Origin: Acidobacteria bacterium UBA2990
GTDB taxonomy: Bacteria > Acidobacteriota > Vicinamibacteria > Vicinamibacterales > UBA8438
Length of the DNA: 64,000 nt
Reading direction: 5' to 3'
NCBI GenBank assembly: GCA_002347025.1
Contig: DEAE01000030.1
Span: 41,223 to 105,222, forward strand
The notes beneath the pieces were generated by a model, which saw only the letters and a list, made by a program, of their open reading frames with translations, had not been told where the DNA came from and made no database searches. The position numbers and the translations under genes were made by a program. Shown here in pieces: positions 47,381 to 56,247 of the stretch (the first letter of the stretch is position 1; each line of letters opens with the position of its first letter).

Positions 47381-48574
47381 GTGAAAGCTGGGTACTCCGT
47401 CTATTGGGCTCTATCCCTATTGTTGTGCTTGACGACGCTTGGACGCGCGGAACAAGAGGGACCGATCGGTGTGCACGTCCCACCGCTAGGTGACGGGCCT
47501 TGGGTGTTCGATACCGCAGAGCAGCACAAGATTCGTGTGACTGTGGTGACGAAAGGCCTGTCGCATCCCTGGGCACTGGCTTTTCTTCCAGATGGCGACA
47601 TGCTGATTACCGAACGGCCCGGTCGCCTTCGAATAGTTCACAACGGAGTGCTCATCCCCCGAGCTATTTCTGGGGTGCCGCAAGTTAGAACTGATGGCAA
47701 TGGTGGTCTCATGGACGTAGCTCTCCATCCTCGCTTCGTCGACAATCGTCTTGTCTACCTTACCTACACCAAGCCCGTTGGAAATGGAATGGGAGCACCG
47801 GCATTAGCACGGGGCACGCTCGAAGGGGACGTCTTGACTGATGTCAGGGACCTTTTGGTGACTGAGGCCTATGAGGGCAATTCTGGTCTCAATGGTAGGG
47901 TCGCTTTTGGACGTGACGGTAAGGTCTACATGTCGACAGGAGGCAGGGTGGGCAGTGTTGCGCAAGAGCCCTCGAGCCTGCGTGGAAAAATTTTACGCCT
48001 TAATGATGATGGCTCCGTTCCGAGCGATAACCCGTTTGCAGGGGTGGCTGGTCACAGGGCAGAAATCTATACCTTTGGACACCGGAATACACTGGGGCTT
48101 ATGTTGCATCCAGAGACCGGCGTGCTCTGGAACCATGAAAATGGTCCAAATGGAGGCGACGAGATTAACATTATCTTGCCCGGCCGAAATTATGGGTGGC
48201 CCGTAGTGAGCTTTGGGCGAAATTATCCCGGAAGTCGCGTTGCTGAACACCCCACACGAGACGGCATGGAGTCGCCGTTGGTAGTGTGGTTGCCCGCCAT
48301 TGCGGTTTCCGGTTTGACTGTTTATACGGGTGATCAATTCCCCGCCTGGCGAGGCAACGCGTTTGTGGGCTCCCTGCAGGAAGGTGGAATTCCTGGAACC
48401 GGTCACTTGCAGCGCATTGTGTTCAATGACAGAACTGAGGAATTGCGACGAGAGTCGTTCCTGAGAGAACTCAGGCAGCGAATTCGGGAAGTGCGAGAGG
48501 GCCCAGACGGGTTGCTTTATTTGCTCACTGATGACGACGACGGTGCCCTTTTGCGTATCGAACCGACCTCGTAA
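47381..48574 (+). CDS. PQQ-dependent aldose sugar dehydrogenase (Asd/YliI family), exported
   Basis: 397 residues from GTG 47381, fixed by GGAGG five bases upstream. A signal peptide (MKAGYSVYWALSLLLCLTTL, cut near GRA-EQ) sends it to the periplasm. The glucose/sorbosone dehydrogenase beta-propeller shows GLSHPWALAFLPDGDMLITE (with the catalytic-type His), GGLMDVALHPRF, AFGRDGKVYMSTGG, FGHRNTLGLMLHP and ENGPNGGDEINII. This family oxidises aldoses using PQQ. No pqq genes here. The 3' end is only 20 bp from the convergent antiporter operon. Confidence 0.92.
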   Translation: MKAGYSVYWALSLLLCLTTLGRAEQEGPIGVHVPPLGDGPWVFDTAEQHKIRVTVVTKGLSHPWALAFLPDGDMLITERPGRLRIVHNGVLIPRAISGVPQVRTDGNGGLMDVALHPRFVDNRLVYLTYTKPVGNGMGAPALARGTLEGDVLTDVRDLLVTEAYEGNSGLNGRVAFGRDGKVYMSTGGRVGSVAQEPSSLRGKILRLNDDGSVPSDNPFAGVAGHRAEIYTFGHRNTLGLMLHPETGVLWNHENGPNGGDEINIILPGRNYGWPVVSFGRNYPGSRVAEHPTRDGMESPLVVWLPAIAVSGLTVYTGDQFPAWRGNAFVGSLQEGGIPGTGHLQRIVFNDRTEELRRESFLRELRQRIREVREGPDGLLYLLTDDDDGALLRIEPTS

Positions 48575-48594
48575 GTAATGGCTGAGGGTTGGCC

Positions 48595-50340
48595 TCAGTT
48601 ACTCCAAGTAGATACGGAAAGTATAGCGACCCAGACGAACACGATCAGAATAGCGGTCAGAAGAGTTTGGAGGGGTTTTCGCTCGCGATCGGGATCGAAG
48701 GGTTGCGGCGGGTTCAGCGGGTTGATTCTGAACCAGAGAGTTGGGTTCCGTAATGCTTGGGTAGCGGCTCCAGTCACCCTCGAAAGGCACCCCTGGACAC
48801 TGTCAAATAGTTCGGCCGGACAATCTACGAATGTTCTTTTGGCCCAGGGTGAGGCTTTGCGATAGATCACGTCTGTGTCCATCAAGACTGTCGGGTAGCT
48901 GCCGAGGTGAGGAATCAGCAGATAGAAGGCAAAGAAAGTAAAAAGGAGCATCTGAATACTCTCAATAATGTGGGCTGAGGTATAGGGGTGATAGTTGGAT
49001 GCTTCCGGGAGGAACTGATACAGAATGCCAGGCATGATTCCGATGGTCGTGCAGAGAGCAGCGGTGATGGCCATGGCTGCGTGCATACTGGCTGGAACAG
49101 ACGTGGGACGAATGCCGCGGTCTGGACCCATCCACGTGAAGTAGGGGAGCTTTAGGCCGGTATGAAGAAAGGTTCCAATTGATGCTAACGTGAGGAGTAG
49201 AAAAACCCCATCCAGATGTGCCTCTCCAGCGGCTGACACAACCATAGACTTACTTACAAACCCACTCCACAGAGGGAAGCCAGATATCGAAAAGGCCCCG
49301 ATCATATAGAGAGAGAAGGTCAACTTTTGCCTGGATAGGAAGCCTCCCAATTCTGAGAGTTTGGACCGTCCGGTTGTATGTAGGACAGCTCCGGTGCCCA
49401 TAAATAGCAAGGCCTTGTAGAGAATGTGACAGATGGCGTGGGCTGTGGCGCCATTGAGCGCGAGTGGTGTGCCAATTCCTACTCCGGCCACCATGTAACC
49501 CACCTGGGAAATAATGTGATAGGCCAACAATTCTCTGATGTCGTCAGCGAGAACGGCATAGACAACGCCATAAAGGGCCATGGCGACCCCAGCGACCACA
49601 AGAATATCCCAGCCAGGAAATGCTCGTAGAAGGGTGTAGACCGCGGTTTTAGTGGTTAGCGCTGAGCAAAAAACTGCACCTGTGACAGTGGCTTTGGGAT
49701 AGGCATCTGGGAGCCACGCACCGAGTGGAGGCACGGCCGCGTTCAAGCAAAAGCCCATGAGGATCACCCATGCGCCCCAGGTGTCGCTTGGCGGAACGAT
49801 CGCTTCGAAGGCGATGGACCCGGTCGCAGACGTGTGTCCGGCTATGCCAGCTAAGAGAATGGCGCCACCAGTAAGGTGAAGCAGCAGGTAACGGTTACCG
49901 GCACGTTGCGAGTCTGATTCTTTTCGTGCCCAGATTAAAAACACCGACGACACAGCCATCAATTCCCAGAACACGTAGAGGACGATGTAGTCCCCGGCGA
50001 AAGTCACACCCACAGCCCCAGCGGTATAGAGAAGACTGGCAACTTGTTGTTTGCGATCTGCGTTAGTCCACGCGTAGATGCTACCGATGAATGCCACTAA
50101 CGAAAAGATTCCACCGAATACATAGGAGAGGCGATCAACTCGTAGTGGCGACAGTTCGTAGGTCAGGAAGGGGATTGATACCGTCGTGTCGGTGTGTAAG
50201 CCCATCCCGATATAGAAGGCACTTACGAGTGGAATCGTGCACGTGAACGCTCTGCGGGTGGAAGCAGATGGGGTCAGGGCGACGAGCAATGCGCCGGCGA
50301 TAAAAAGTAAAGCAGGTGGAAACTCTGGCAGGTTAGCCAT
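48595..50340 (-). CDS. mnhD: MrpD-like antiporter subunit (third copy)
   Basis: 581 residues, about 14 membrane helices; last gene of the operon. Proton-pump core: FAGDYIVLYVFWELMAVSSV with the conserved Glu of helix 5, PLGAWLPDAYPKATVTGAVF, SALTTKTAVYTLLR with a conserved Lys, and AHAICHILYKALLFMGTGAV with the second Lys. A long C-terminal extension has further helices and a polar tail. Homologous to NuoL/M/N and MrpD; annotated in many genomes as Na+/H+ antiporter subunit D. It overlaps the small upstream gene by 8 bp. Confidence 0.9.
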   Translation of the reverse strand: MANLPEFPPALLFIAGALLVALTPSASTRRAFTCTIPLVSAFYIGMGLHTDTTVSIPFLTYELSPLRVDRLSYVFGGIFSLVAFIGSIYAWTNADRKQQVASLLYTAGAVGVTFAGDYIVLYVFWELMAVSSVFLIWARKESDSQRAGNRYLLLHLTGGAILLAGIAGHTSATGSIAFEAIVPPSDTWGAWVILMGFCLNAAVPPLGAWLPDAYPKATVTGAVFCSALTTKTAVYTLLRAFPGWDILVVAGVAMALYGVVYAVLADDIRELLAYHIISQVGYMVAGVGIGTPLALNGATAHAICHILYKALLFMGTGAVLHTTGRSKLSELGGFLSRQKLTFSLYMIGAFSISGFPLWSGFVSKSMVVSAAGEAHLDGVFLLLTLASIGTFLHTGLKLPYFTWMGPDRGIRPTSVPASMHAAMAITAALCTTIGIMPGILYQFLPEASNYHPYTSAHIIESIQMLLFTFFAFYLLIPHLGSYPTVLMDTDVIYRKASPWAKRTFVDCPAELFDSVQGCLSRVTGAATQALRNPTLWFRINPLNPPQPFDPDRERKPLQTLLTAILIVFVWVAILSVSTWSN

Positions 50341-50566
50341 CGTAGAAGTCGGTCGGTTTCTGCAAGAGGAGTCGCCCCATCCATTTACTCAGTAGGATGA
50401 TGAGCGTACAGCCTATGAATCCATAACCACTAAAAAAACCAGGAATGGTGTTCCACCAGGCCTCGTGCAAGTGGTCCGGTTGAAGGAACACGGGCAGGCT
50501 TAGGGCAACGCATGAGGTGAGGGTCGCGAAAATCCAGCCACGACGGGATGGTAACTTGAGCTTCAT
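50333..50566 (-). CDS. Small two-helix membrane protein of the antiporter operon
   Basis: 77 residues, with a basic N-terminus (MKLKLPSRRG), a helix at about 11-28 (WIFATLTSCVALSLPVFL) and a second at about 43-65 (FFSGYGFIGCTLIILL). No recognised family. It overlaps both neighbours (4 and 8 bp), so it is translated with the MrpD-like subunits and is probably a small part of the complex. Confidence 0.7.
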   Translation of the reverse strand: MKLKLPSRRGWIFATLTSCVALSLPVFLQPDHLHEAWWNTIPGFFSGYGFIGCTLIILLSKWMGRLLLQKPTDFYDG

Positions 50567-52053
50567 CCTGAGTGTTCCCCTGTTACGCTGGTTGCAATCA
50601 GCATAGCGAGGTCGACCGCGTGGGCACCGAGATTAGGTGCGATTCCCCACACTATAGAAATGGTGGCCGTGATGACCAGTGGTGCAACTAGCCAAGGGCT
50701 TGCTTCAGCTACGCGGTCGAATGCTGGATTTGTTTTGAAAAATGCAGCGTGGATAATGGGCAAAAAATAGGATGCATTCAGGACACCACTCAGGACTAAT
50801 AGGCCCAGGAAGACGCCTTGTCCTGCTTCCAGACTGCCTAGGGCCAGGCTCCACTTGCTCGCAAATCCGTTGATGCCTGGAAACCCAACCAAGCCGAGGC
50901 TGGCAACTGCGAATGCGGCCATCGTCACAGGCATGCGGCGGCCAATCCCAGCCATGTCACTGATATTTTCTATGTGAGTATTGACATAGATTGCTCCTGC
51001 ACAGAAGAAGAGGGTGATCTTGAGGGTTGCGTGAAAGACTAAGTGTAGGCTCGCGCCGGTCCAACTCCACGGTGAAAGGAGGGCGGCTCCTAGGACGGTA
51101 TAGCTTAAATGAGCGATCGTGCTATAGGCGAGACGCCGCTTTAGGTTGTCTTGGCGGATTGCAAGGAGTGAGGCCATGGTCAGAGTGATTCCAGCGAACC
51201 AAGCGAGAGCTGTCCATGCCCCGATGTCTCGTAATAACTCAGGACCAAACACATATCCGGTTACGCGAAGCACGCCGAAGGCGCCAGCTTTGACCACAGC
51301 GACTGCATGGAGTAGAGCGCTCACGGGGGTGGGGGCGGCCATTGCTGAAGGGAGCCAAGAGTGGAGGGGCATCACACCTGCTTTGACGCCAACCCCGATC
51401 ATGAATAGCAGAAAAATCAGCTGAAGGGTTTCTGCGGTTCCATGCTTGGTGGAGAGGAATCCCCCGGCAACAAAATCCAAGTTTCCAGCTGTAGTGGCTG
51501 TCCAGCAGATGGCTCCGAAGAGGGTGAGTCCTGCAGGAAGGGTGTAGGCCAGGTATTTCCTTCCAGCTGAGAGTGCGGCTTTTGTTTCCTTGTGAATGAC
51601 CAGTGGGTAGGTGGTGAGCGTCAGTAACTCGAAAAAGAGAAGGAAAGTTAGAAGATTTGCCGAGAAGGCAATACCGATAGTGGCAGTTAGGCAGCACGCG
51701 AAGCTAGCAAAATAGCGAGTCTGGTGCTTCTCGCGGGTGCCGCGAACGTATCCAATGGAATAACACGATGTGACAATCCATAAGGTACTGGCTACCAATG
51801 CAAACAGAAATCCAAGCGGGTCAACCCGCAGGGAGAGGTTGATATCTGGAGCGAGTGACCATAGCGTCGACTCGATTACGTGCCCTTCAAGAACCCAAGG
51901 GAGCATTGACAGGACGACGGCACATTGGGAGAGAGCGGCAAGAAGAGTCCAGGTCTCACGCAAGTTGGGGCGCCTAGCGGTTGCTAGGATCAGGGGTATC
52001 GCCAGTAGTGACGGGACGAGCGCCCAAAGTGGCTGGGTGGTTTCTGAGAACAT
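50563..52053 (-). CDS. mnhD: MrpD-like antiporter subunit (second copy)
   Basis: 496 residues, about 14 helices. Key motifs: FLLFFELLTLTTYPLVIH (helix-5 Glu), GVKAGVMPLHSWLPSAMAAP, SALLHAVAVVKAGAFGVLR (Lys), and HLVFHATLKITLFFCAGAI (second Lys). These are the charged residues used for proton transfer in Complex I antiporter-like subunits. It is 7 bp downstream of the first MrpD copy. Confidence 0.93.
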   Translation of the reverse strand: MFSETTQPLWALVPSLLAIPLILATARRPNLRETWTLLAALSQCAVVLSMLPWVLEGHVIESTLWSLAPDINLSLRVDPLGFLFALVASTLWIVTSCYSIGYVRGTREKHQTRYFASFACCLTATIGIAFSANLLTFLLFFELLTLTTYPLVIHKETKAALSAGRKYLAYTLPAGLTLFGAICWTATTAGNLDFVAGGFLSTKHGTAETLQLIFLLFMIGVGVKAGVMPLHSWLPSAMAAPTPVSALLHAVAVVKAGAFGVLRVTGYVFGPELLRDIGAWTALAWFAGITLTMASLLAIRQDNLKRRLAYSTIAHLSYTVLGAALLSPWSWTGASLHLVFHATLKITLFFCAGAIYVNTHIENISDMAGIGRRMPVTMAAFAVASLGLVGFPGINGFASKWSLALGSLEAGQGVFLGLLVLSGVLNASYFLPIIHAAFFKTNPAFDRVAEASPWLVAPLVITATISIVWGIAPNLGAHAVDLAMLIATSVTGEHSG

Positions 52054-52060
52054 GGTCGGT

Positions 52061-53536
52061 TTATCCGGAGATCACCAGTCCAGGGGGCATAGCATCGCGA
52101 AGAAACAGATCAAGGATTCTCGAGTTGAACAGTCCAAACAAAATGACTGCCAAGCCCAATATGACAATCGGAAGGGCAACGGCTAGTGGAGCTTCTTTTA
52201 TGGGGGCTAATTCTGAGCTCTGCCGTGTGTAGATGCTCTCGAGAAGTCGAAAGAAGTAAGTGGCTGTGAGCAGGCTGGCTCCTAAAACAAAGATGACTAC
52301 CCACCATTCCCCTGTTGCCATGCCACCAAGCACGAGGTACCACTTGCTGAAGAATCCACCGGTTGGTGGCAGTCCGATCATGGCGACCGCCGCGGCGGTG
52401 AAAGCTGCAAATGTCCACGGCATCTTGCGTCCGATGCCAGATAGGCTTGAAAGCTTTCGGTTGCCGGTCTGGAGCTCAACAGCACCGACTACAAGAAAGA
52501 GGCAGCACTTCATGGTGGCGTGGCTGATTACGTGGAGCAGGGCTCCTGCCAAGGCCAAAGGTGTGGCCAGACCGATGCCGACGCCAATGTATGCCACTTG
52601 TGCTACTGAGCTATAAGCAAGCATCCGTTTCAGGTCGGTTTGAGCGATGGCCATAGTCGAACCGACTAGGACCCCGGCCACTGAGAGCCACATGATAGCT
52701 TGAGCGATCGGAAGGTCGATACTGACCATCGATGTCCCAAAAACGAAAAAAAGAATTCGAATTAAAACGTAAGCCGACACTTTGGTCATGATCGGTGCGA
52801 TGAGTGCAGTGGCTGTAGACGAGGCATGGGTGTAGGCATCTGGCAGCCACCGGTGCATTGGGAATATCGCCATCTTGAGTCCAAGTCCGACAGTGATCAT
52901 CACCGCAGCCAATCTCACTGGAATAGCTGCAGGGTCTAGGCGCATCGCCATATCTGTCATGTTCAGCGTGCCGGTGACGGAGTAGAGAAAACCCAGTCCG
53001 AGCAGGTAAAAGCTCGCTCCAATGGTGCCGACGATCAGGTATCGGAAGGCGGCGACTCCAGCCCGCTCGTCTCCGCTGGATACCAGTGTGTAGGCCGATA
53101 GAGACGAAATTTCTAGAAACACATAGAGGTTAAATAGATCACCCGTAAGCACAATACCAGACAGACCGAGGAGAAATATAAGGCTGATCGCAAAGAATTC
53201 GGCTGACCGTCCTGGGGTGTCCCGTTCTACGGCTGGGGCCGCCCCCACCATGACTAGTAGTGCGATTCCGGTGATGACTAGTAGGAAATACACGCTTAGC
53301 GTGTCAGCAACGAGTTCGATCCCGATGGGTGGTGACCAGCCGCCTAGGGCATAGTGTGTTGGGCCGTGATGGTGAACTTGGACTGCCAGGGCGATGGCAA
53401 TGGCGAAACAGCTAGCGCAGGTGGCTGTAGCTAGTCTGTGGGCAAGGGACGGCCTTATACGCCCGGTAAGAAGAACTGCCGTAGCTCCCACCAGTAGTAC
53501 AACAGGAGTCAGGATGGGAAGTTGCGACCAGGTCAT
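52061..53536 (-). CDS. mnhD: MrpD-like antiporter subunit (first copy)
   Basis: 491 residues, about 14 helices. Motifs: GDLFNLYVFLEISSLSAYTL (helix-5 Glu), GLKMAIFPMHRWLPDAYTHA, ALIAPIMTKVSAYVLIR (Lys), and LLHVISHATMKCCLFLVVGA (second Lys). As the D subunit next to mnhC it is the direct counterpart of MrpD/MbhH. It overlaps mnhC by 4 bp. Confidence 0.95.
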   Translation of the reverse strand: MTWSQLPILTPVVLLVGATAVLLTGRIRPSLAHRLATATCASCFAIAIALAVQVHHHGPTHYALGGWSPPIGIELVADTLSVYFLLVITGIALLVMVGAAPAVERDTPGRSAEFFAISLIFLLGLSGIVLTGDLFNLYVFLEISSLSAYTLVSSGDERAGVAAFRYLIVGTIGASFYLLGLGFLYSVTGTLNMTDMAMRLDPAAIPVRLAAVMITVGLGLKMAIFPMHRWLPDAYTHASSTATALIAPIMTKVSAYVLIRILFFVFGTSMVSIDLPIAQAIMWLSVAGVLVGSTMAIAQTDLKRMLAYSSVAQVAYIGVGIGLATPLALAGALLHVISHATMKCCLFLVVGAVELQTGNRKLSSLSGIGRKMPWTFAAFTAAAVAMIGLPPTGGFFSKWYLVLGGMATGEWWVVIFVLGASLLTATYFFRLLESIYTRQSSELAPIKEAPLAVALPIVILGLAVILFGLFNSRILDLFLRDAMPPGLVISG

Positions 53537-53916
53537 GATTCGCGGAGTTTCTGGAGGAGTTCATCCTCGTTGAGCGTCTCGTAGCGACGATGAATCAATA
53601 CTAAGAGAGCCAGGGCCACACCTGTTGTGGCGACTGATACCACGATCGCGGTGAGCATCAGGCCATGCGGAAGCGGGTTGACGTAGAGCTCTGGGCGGGC
53701 GCCGACCGTTGTGTCGTAAATCGGGACGGTTCCACCGTGCTTGTAGGCTTGCTGAATGAAGAACAGGATCACCGCTGTTTGGAAGATGTTCATTCCTATG
53801 AGCTTCTTGATGAGGTTCTTCTTCATTACGAGGCCGTAGAGCCCGACGGATAAAAGAAGGATGGTAAACACGTAGGCCCAACGGTCGATAACCAGGGCCT
53901 GAAGGAATTCAGTCAC
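53533..53916 (-). CDS. mnhC: Antiporter subunit C (NuoK/MrpC type)
   Basis: 127 residues from GTG 53916 with AGAGGA upstream; the open frame to 53976 runs into mnhB. Three membrane helices: about 10-28 (DRWAYVFTILLLSVGLYGLV), 33-52 (NLIKKLIGMNIFQTAVILFF) and 86-108 (HGLMLTAIVVSVATTGVALA). The KxLIGMNIFQTAVILFFI and LMLTAIVVSVATT motifs are NuoK/MrpC-like. Overlaps mnhB by 8 bp. Confidence 0.93.
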   Translation of the reverse strand: MTEFLQALVIDRWAYVFTILLLSVGLYGLVMKKNLIKKLIGMNIFQTAVILFFIQQAYKHGGTVPIYDTTVGARPELYVNPLPHGLMLTAIVVSVATTGVALALLVLIHRRYETLNEDELLQKLRES

Positions 53917-54640
53917 GGGGTATTCCTCTTCCTGTGCAAGACAGGTCGTCGAAGATAGATACCAGTGTGCCCACAACAGCGAATGCGACCCCGACTTCTG
54001 CTACTAGAATGCCCAAGTTTCGAAGCATGTCCATCCTCAATCCGAGTGGGAGTTGGTCGTATTGCAGATAATTACCACCTGCCAAGAGCGTGACCACCCC
54101 GAGGCCGGCAAAGATGAGTACTCCAGCAATGGCGAAGGGTGTATCTAGGTGGCGGGAGAATGTGTGTTGCGAATTCTCGTGGCCCTGGCTCACTCGCTGT
54201 AGCAAGATGCTGCCAGCGAACAGAGCTCCTCCTTGAAAGCCACCCCCAGGGCTGTAATGGCCGTGGAAGATTACGTAAAGGGCAAATACCTGGATGATGG
54301 GTGTCATCACTCGAGTGGCCAGGTCCACGATGATGCTGTCCGTTCGTCGTAGCAGATGTCCCGTTTGTTGGGGGTTGCTTCGTCTGAGAAGGAAGAGACA
54401 GGCCAGACCAGCCACGAAGACGACCACCACTTCTCCAAGCGTGTCGAAACCTCGATAGTCGGCGATGATTACCGTGACGATATTGGGTGTGTGAGAGTCG
54501 AGATAGGCATTTTCGACAAAGTGGGCTGACACGTGCCCTGCTGCAGCAGACTCGGGGTCACCGAACGCTGGGAGACCTGGGCCTGCTACGAGCAAGAGCC
54601 CCATGGTAATCACGATCCCAAACCATGCAAAGAACTTCAA
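53909..54640 (-). CDS. mnhB: Fused MbhE-like plus MrpB antiporter subunit
   Basis: 243 residues in two parts. The N-terminal ~95 residues resemble MbhE, the end of the MrpA C-terminus: VTVIIADYRGFDTLGEVVVV, then FVAGLACLFLLRR. The MrpB (DUF4042/MnhB) domain follows from about 105: RVMTPIIQVFALYVIFHGHY, SPGGGFQGGALFAGSILLQR. In Pyrococcus Mbh these are two proteins (MbhE, MbhF); here they are one. Confidence 0.9.
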   Translation of the reverse strand: MKFFAWFGIVITMGLLLVAGPGLPAFGDPESAAAGHVSAHFVENAYLDSHTPNIVTVIIADYRGFDTLGEVVVVFVAGLACLFLLRRSNPQQTGHLLRRTDSIIVDLATRVMTPIIQVFALYVIFHGHYSPGGGFQGGALFAGSILLQRVSQGHENSQHTFSRHLDTPFAIAGVLIFAGLGVVTLLAGGNYLQYDQLPLGLRMDMLRNLGILVAEVGVAFAVVGTLVSIFDDLSCTGRGIPRD

Positions 54641-54882
54641 TCGATGGATCTCCGCTGGGTGTGGTGGATAGCGACGACAAACAACACGCCTGTCACCCCA
54701 GCGCCCAAAACGGCCTCATTAAAGCCGACGTCTATGGCTCCGAGAGCCGTGTACAGAAGAGCGACGAAAAATCCAAATGCGGTAAGGATGACCGCGACGG
54801 CTAGTAGATCCTTCACCTTAAGGGCCGCGATGGCGGCTATGAGCGCGAGGAGGAAGAACAGTGCAGTAATTGGTCCGTTCAT
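54637..54882 (-). CDS. DUF4040/MbhD-type antiporter subunit
   Basis: 81 residues from ATG 54882; the open frame continues to 55233 but overlaps mnhG. Three short helices: ITALFFLLALIAAIAAL, LAVAVILTAFGFFVALLYTA and AVLGAGVTGVLFVVAIHHTQ. The KVKDLLAVAV and DVGFNEAVLGAG motifs mark the DUF4040 domain, the C-terminal portion of MrpA in Bacillus. Overlaps both neighbours by 4 bp. Confidence 0.9.
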   Translation of the reverse strand: MNGPITALFFLLALIAAIAALKVKDLLAVAVILTAFGFFVALLYTALGAIDVGFNEAVLGAGVTGVLFVVAIHHTQRRSID

Positions 54883-55187
54883 GCTTTGTCTCCCCGAGAG
54901 GTCCATGGTTTGACCCCTGAGCGCAGAGCTGCTCGGCCCAGTGCGTGCGTGGCCGTCGGATTGCCTAAAGCTACGAAAAGCACGATCAAGAGCAGCTTGG
55001 CACTCGAGAGGGTGATGCCTTCGAGGACTGCTAGACCGAGGATGGTGAGCATTAGCCCCAAGGTGTCCGGTTTGCTGGCCGCGTGTGTGCGGCTGTAGAA
55101 GTCTGGCAATCTGATCACACCGATGCTGCCGATCACCGAAAAAAATATTCCCAGTGTGACCATTCCGCTGCCGATCCAGATGCTCAT
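54879..55187 (-). CDS. mnhG: Antiporter subunit G
   Basis: 102 residues. MrpG/MnhG signatures: three helices, IGVIRLPDFYSRTHAASKPD, TLGLMLTILGLA, and LFVALGNPTATHALGRAALR. Overlaps mnhF by 4 bp. Confidence 0.95.
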   Translation of the reverse strand: MSIWIGSGMVTLGIFFSVIGSIGVIRLPDFYSRTHAASKPDTLGLMLTILGLAVLEGITLSSAKLLLIVLFVALGNPTATHALGRAALRSGVKPWTSRGDKA

Positions 55188-55444
55188 AGCTGGGGTTCTC
55201 CAGGCTCGAGATACTTAGAGACGACGATAACACCTAGAAAATTAAGCATCGAATAAGCGAGAGCAATGTCCAGAAACATATCTAGTCTGGCGTACGTGTG
55301 GCCAATAACGCACAGCAGTATCACGGCCTTGGTGCCAATTACACCAACACCGACCATGCGGTCAAAGACGGTGGGCCCCGCTATCACACGGTAGAAGGGA
55401 AGTAAGAGTGCTGCCACGAGAAAGGTCATCCAGACAGTGGTCAT
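55184..55444 (-). CDS. mnhF: Antiporter subunit F
   Basis: 86 residues, three helices. VIAGPTVFDRMVGVGVIGTK is the MrpF/MnhF motif with the conserved Asp; it continues with LDIALAYSMLNFLGVIVVSK. Overlaps mnhE by 4 bp. Confidence 0.95.
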   Translation of the reverse strand: MTTVWMTFLVAALLLPFYRVIAGPTVFDRMVGVGVIGTKAVILLCVIGHTYARLDMFLDIALAYSMLNFLGVIVVSKYLEPGEPQL

Positions 55445-56019
55445 CGCCGCTCTGAGCCTTTCTCTGTATCGAAAGTGGTGACTTGTATTGGGCCGTTCGT
55501 CGGCTCACCGAACAAGTCTGATACCCGCTTCGCCAAAGCCTGGAGTGAATCCGTGGAGTGTTTTTGCAGAGCGTGGATGACGAAACGACCATGGTCCGCC
55601 TCAAGTGTTACGGTGCCAGGGGTGAGGGTGATCGAGTTGCCAAGGATAACCTGTGGAATGGAACTGGAGGTTGGTGTATTTAATTGAAGGAAGGTAGGTG
55701 CGATAGACATTCGAGGGGACAGGATTAGCTTGGCGACAGCAATATTGGCCCAAACAATTTGTCCCAACAGCCAGCAAGGATAGGTGAGGGCGGCTGCCCA
55801 GCGGGTGTGAGCAAGGGCTGCGCTATCGGAAGGGCTTAGCTTGGTTAGCATCAGGTCCCTGGTAATCCACATCACCACCGTCACGGAGGCTACACCATAG
55901 CCTAGATGGAGAGCGTCGACCTTGCCTGAGAGCGTGAGCCAAAGGCCGAAGAGGACGATTGCTTTGGTGACGGTGTACCACCGGAAGATGGTTCGGTTAT
56001 TTCTGTGTGTGGGAGACAT
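55441..56019 (-). CDS. mnhE: Antiporter subunit E
   Basis: 192 residues; first gene of the ten-gene operon. MnhE/MrpE features: two or three N-terminal helices (IVLFGLWLTLSGKVDALHLG), then a soluble part with VAKLILSPRMSIAPTFLQL, ILGNSITLTPGTVTLEADHG and FVIHAL. The order E-F-G-DUF4040-B-C-D follows the Mbh antiporter module and the short Mrp type without the MrpA N-terminus. Confidence 0.93.
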   Translation of the reverse strand: MSPTHRNNRTIFRWYTVTKAIVLFGLWLTLSGKVDALHLGYGVASVTVVMWITRDLMLTKLSPSDSAALAHTRWAAALTYPCWLLGQIVWANIAVAKLILSPRMSIAPTFLQLNTPTSSSIPQVILGNSITLTPGTVTLEADHGRFVIHALQKHSTDSLQALAKRVSDLFGEPTNGPIQVTTFDTEKGSERR

Positions 56020-56247
56020 ACTTTTAGGTGTTCCGAAGCCGAGGATAGTCTGTAATGGGCAATTCCCGCTGGGAACCGGGATCGATGTTGCTGTTGAACG
56101 TTCACCGAGAGGTCATTTGCTCTGGACGTTCGGTCCCTCCATCTTCCCCAAATTATCTCTAGCGGCGAGCTAGTCATCAAGTGTTCAATCTATATCGGTG
56201 TGTTGGAACTACTCGTTGTTGGATTAACTAAGTCGGTCCTGCTGCTG

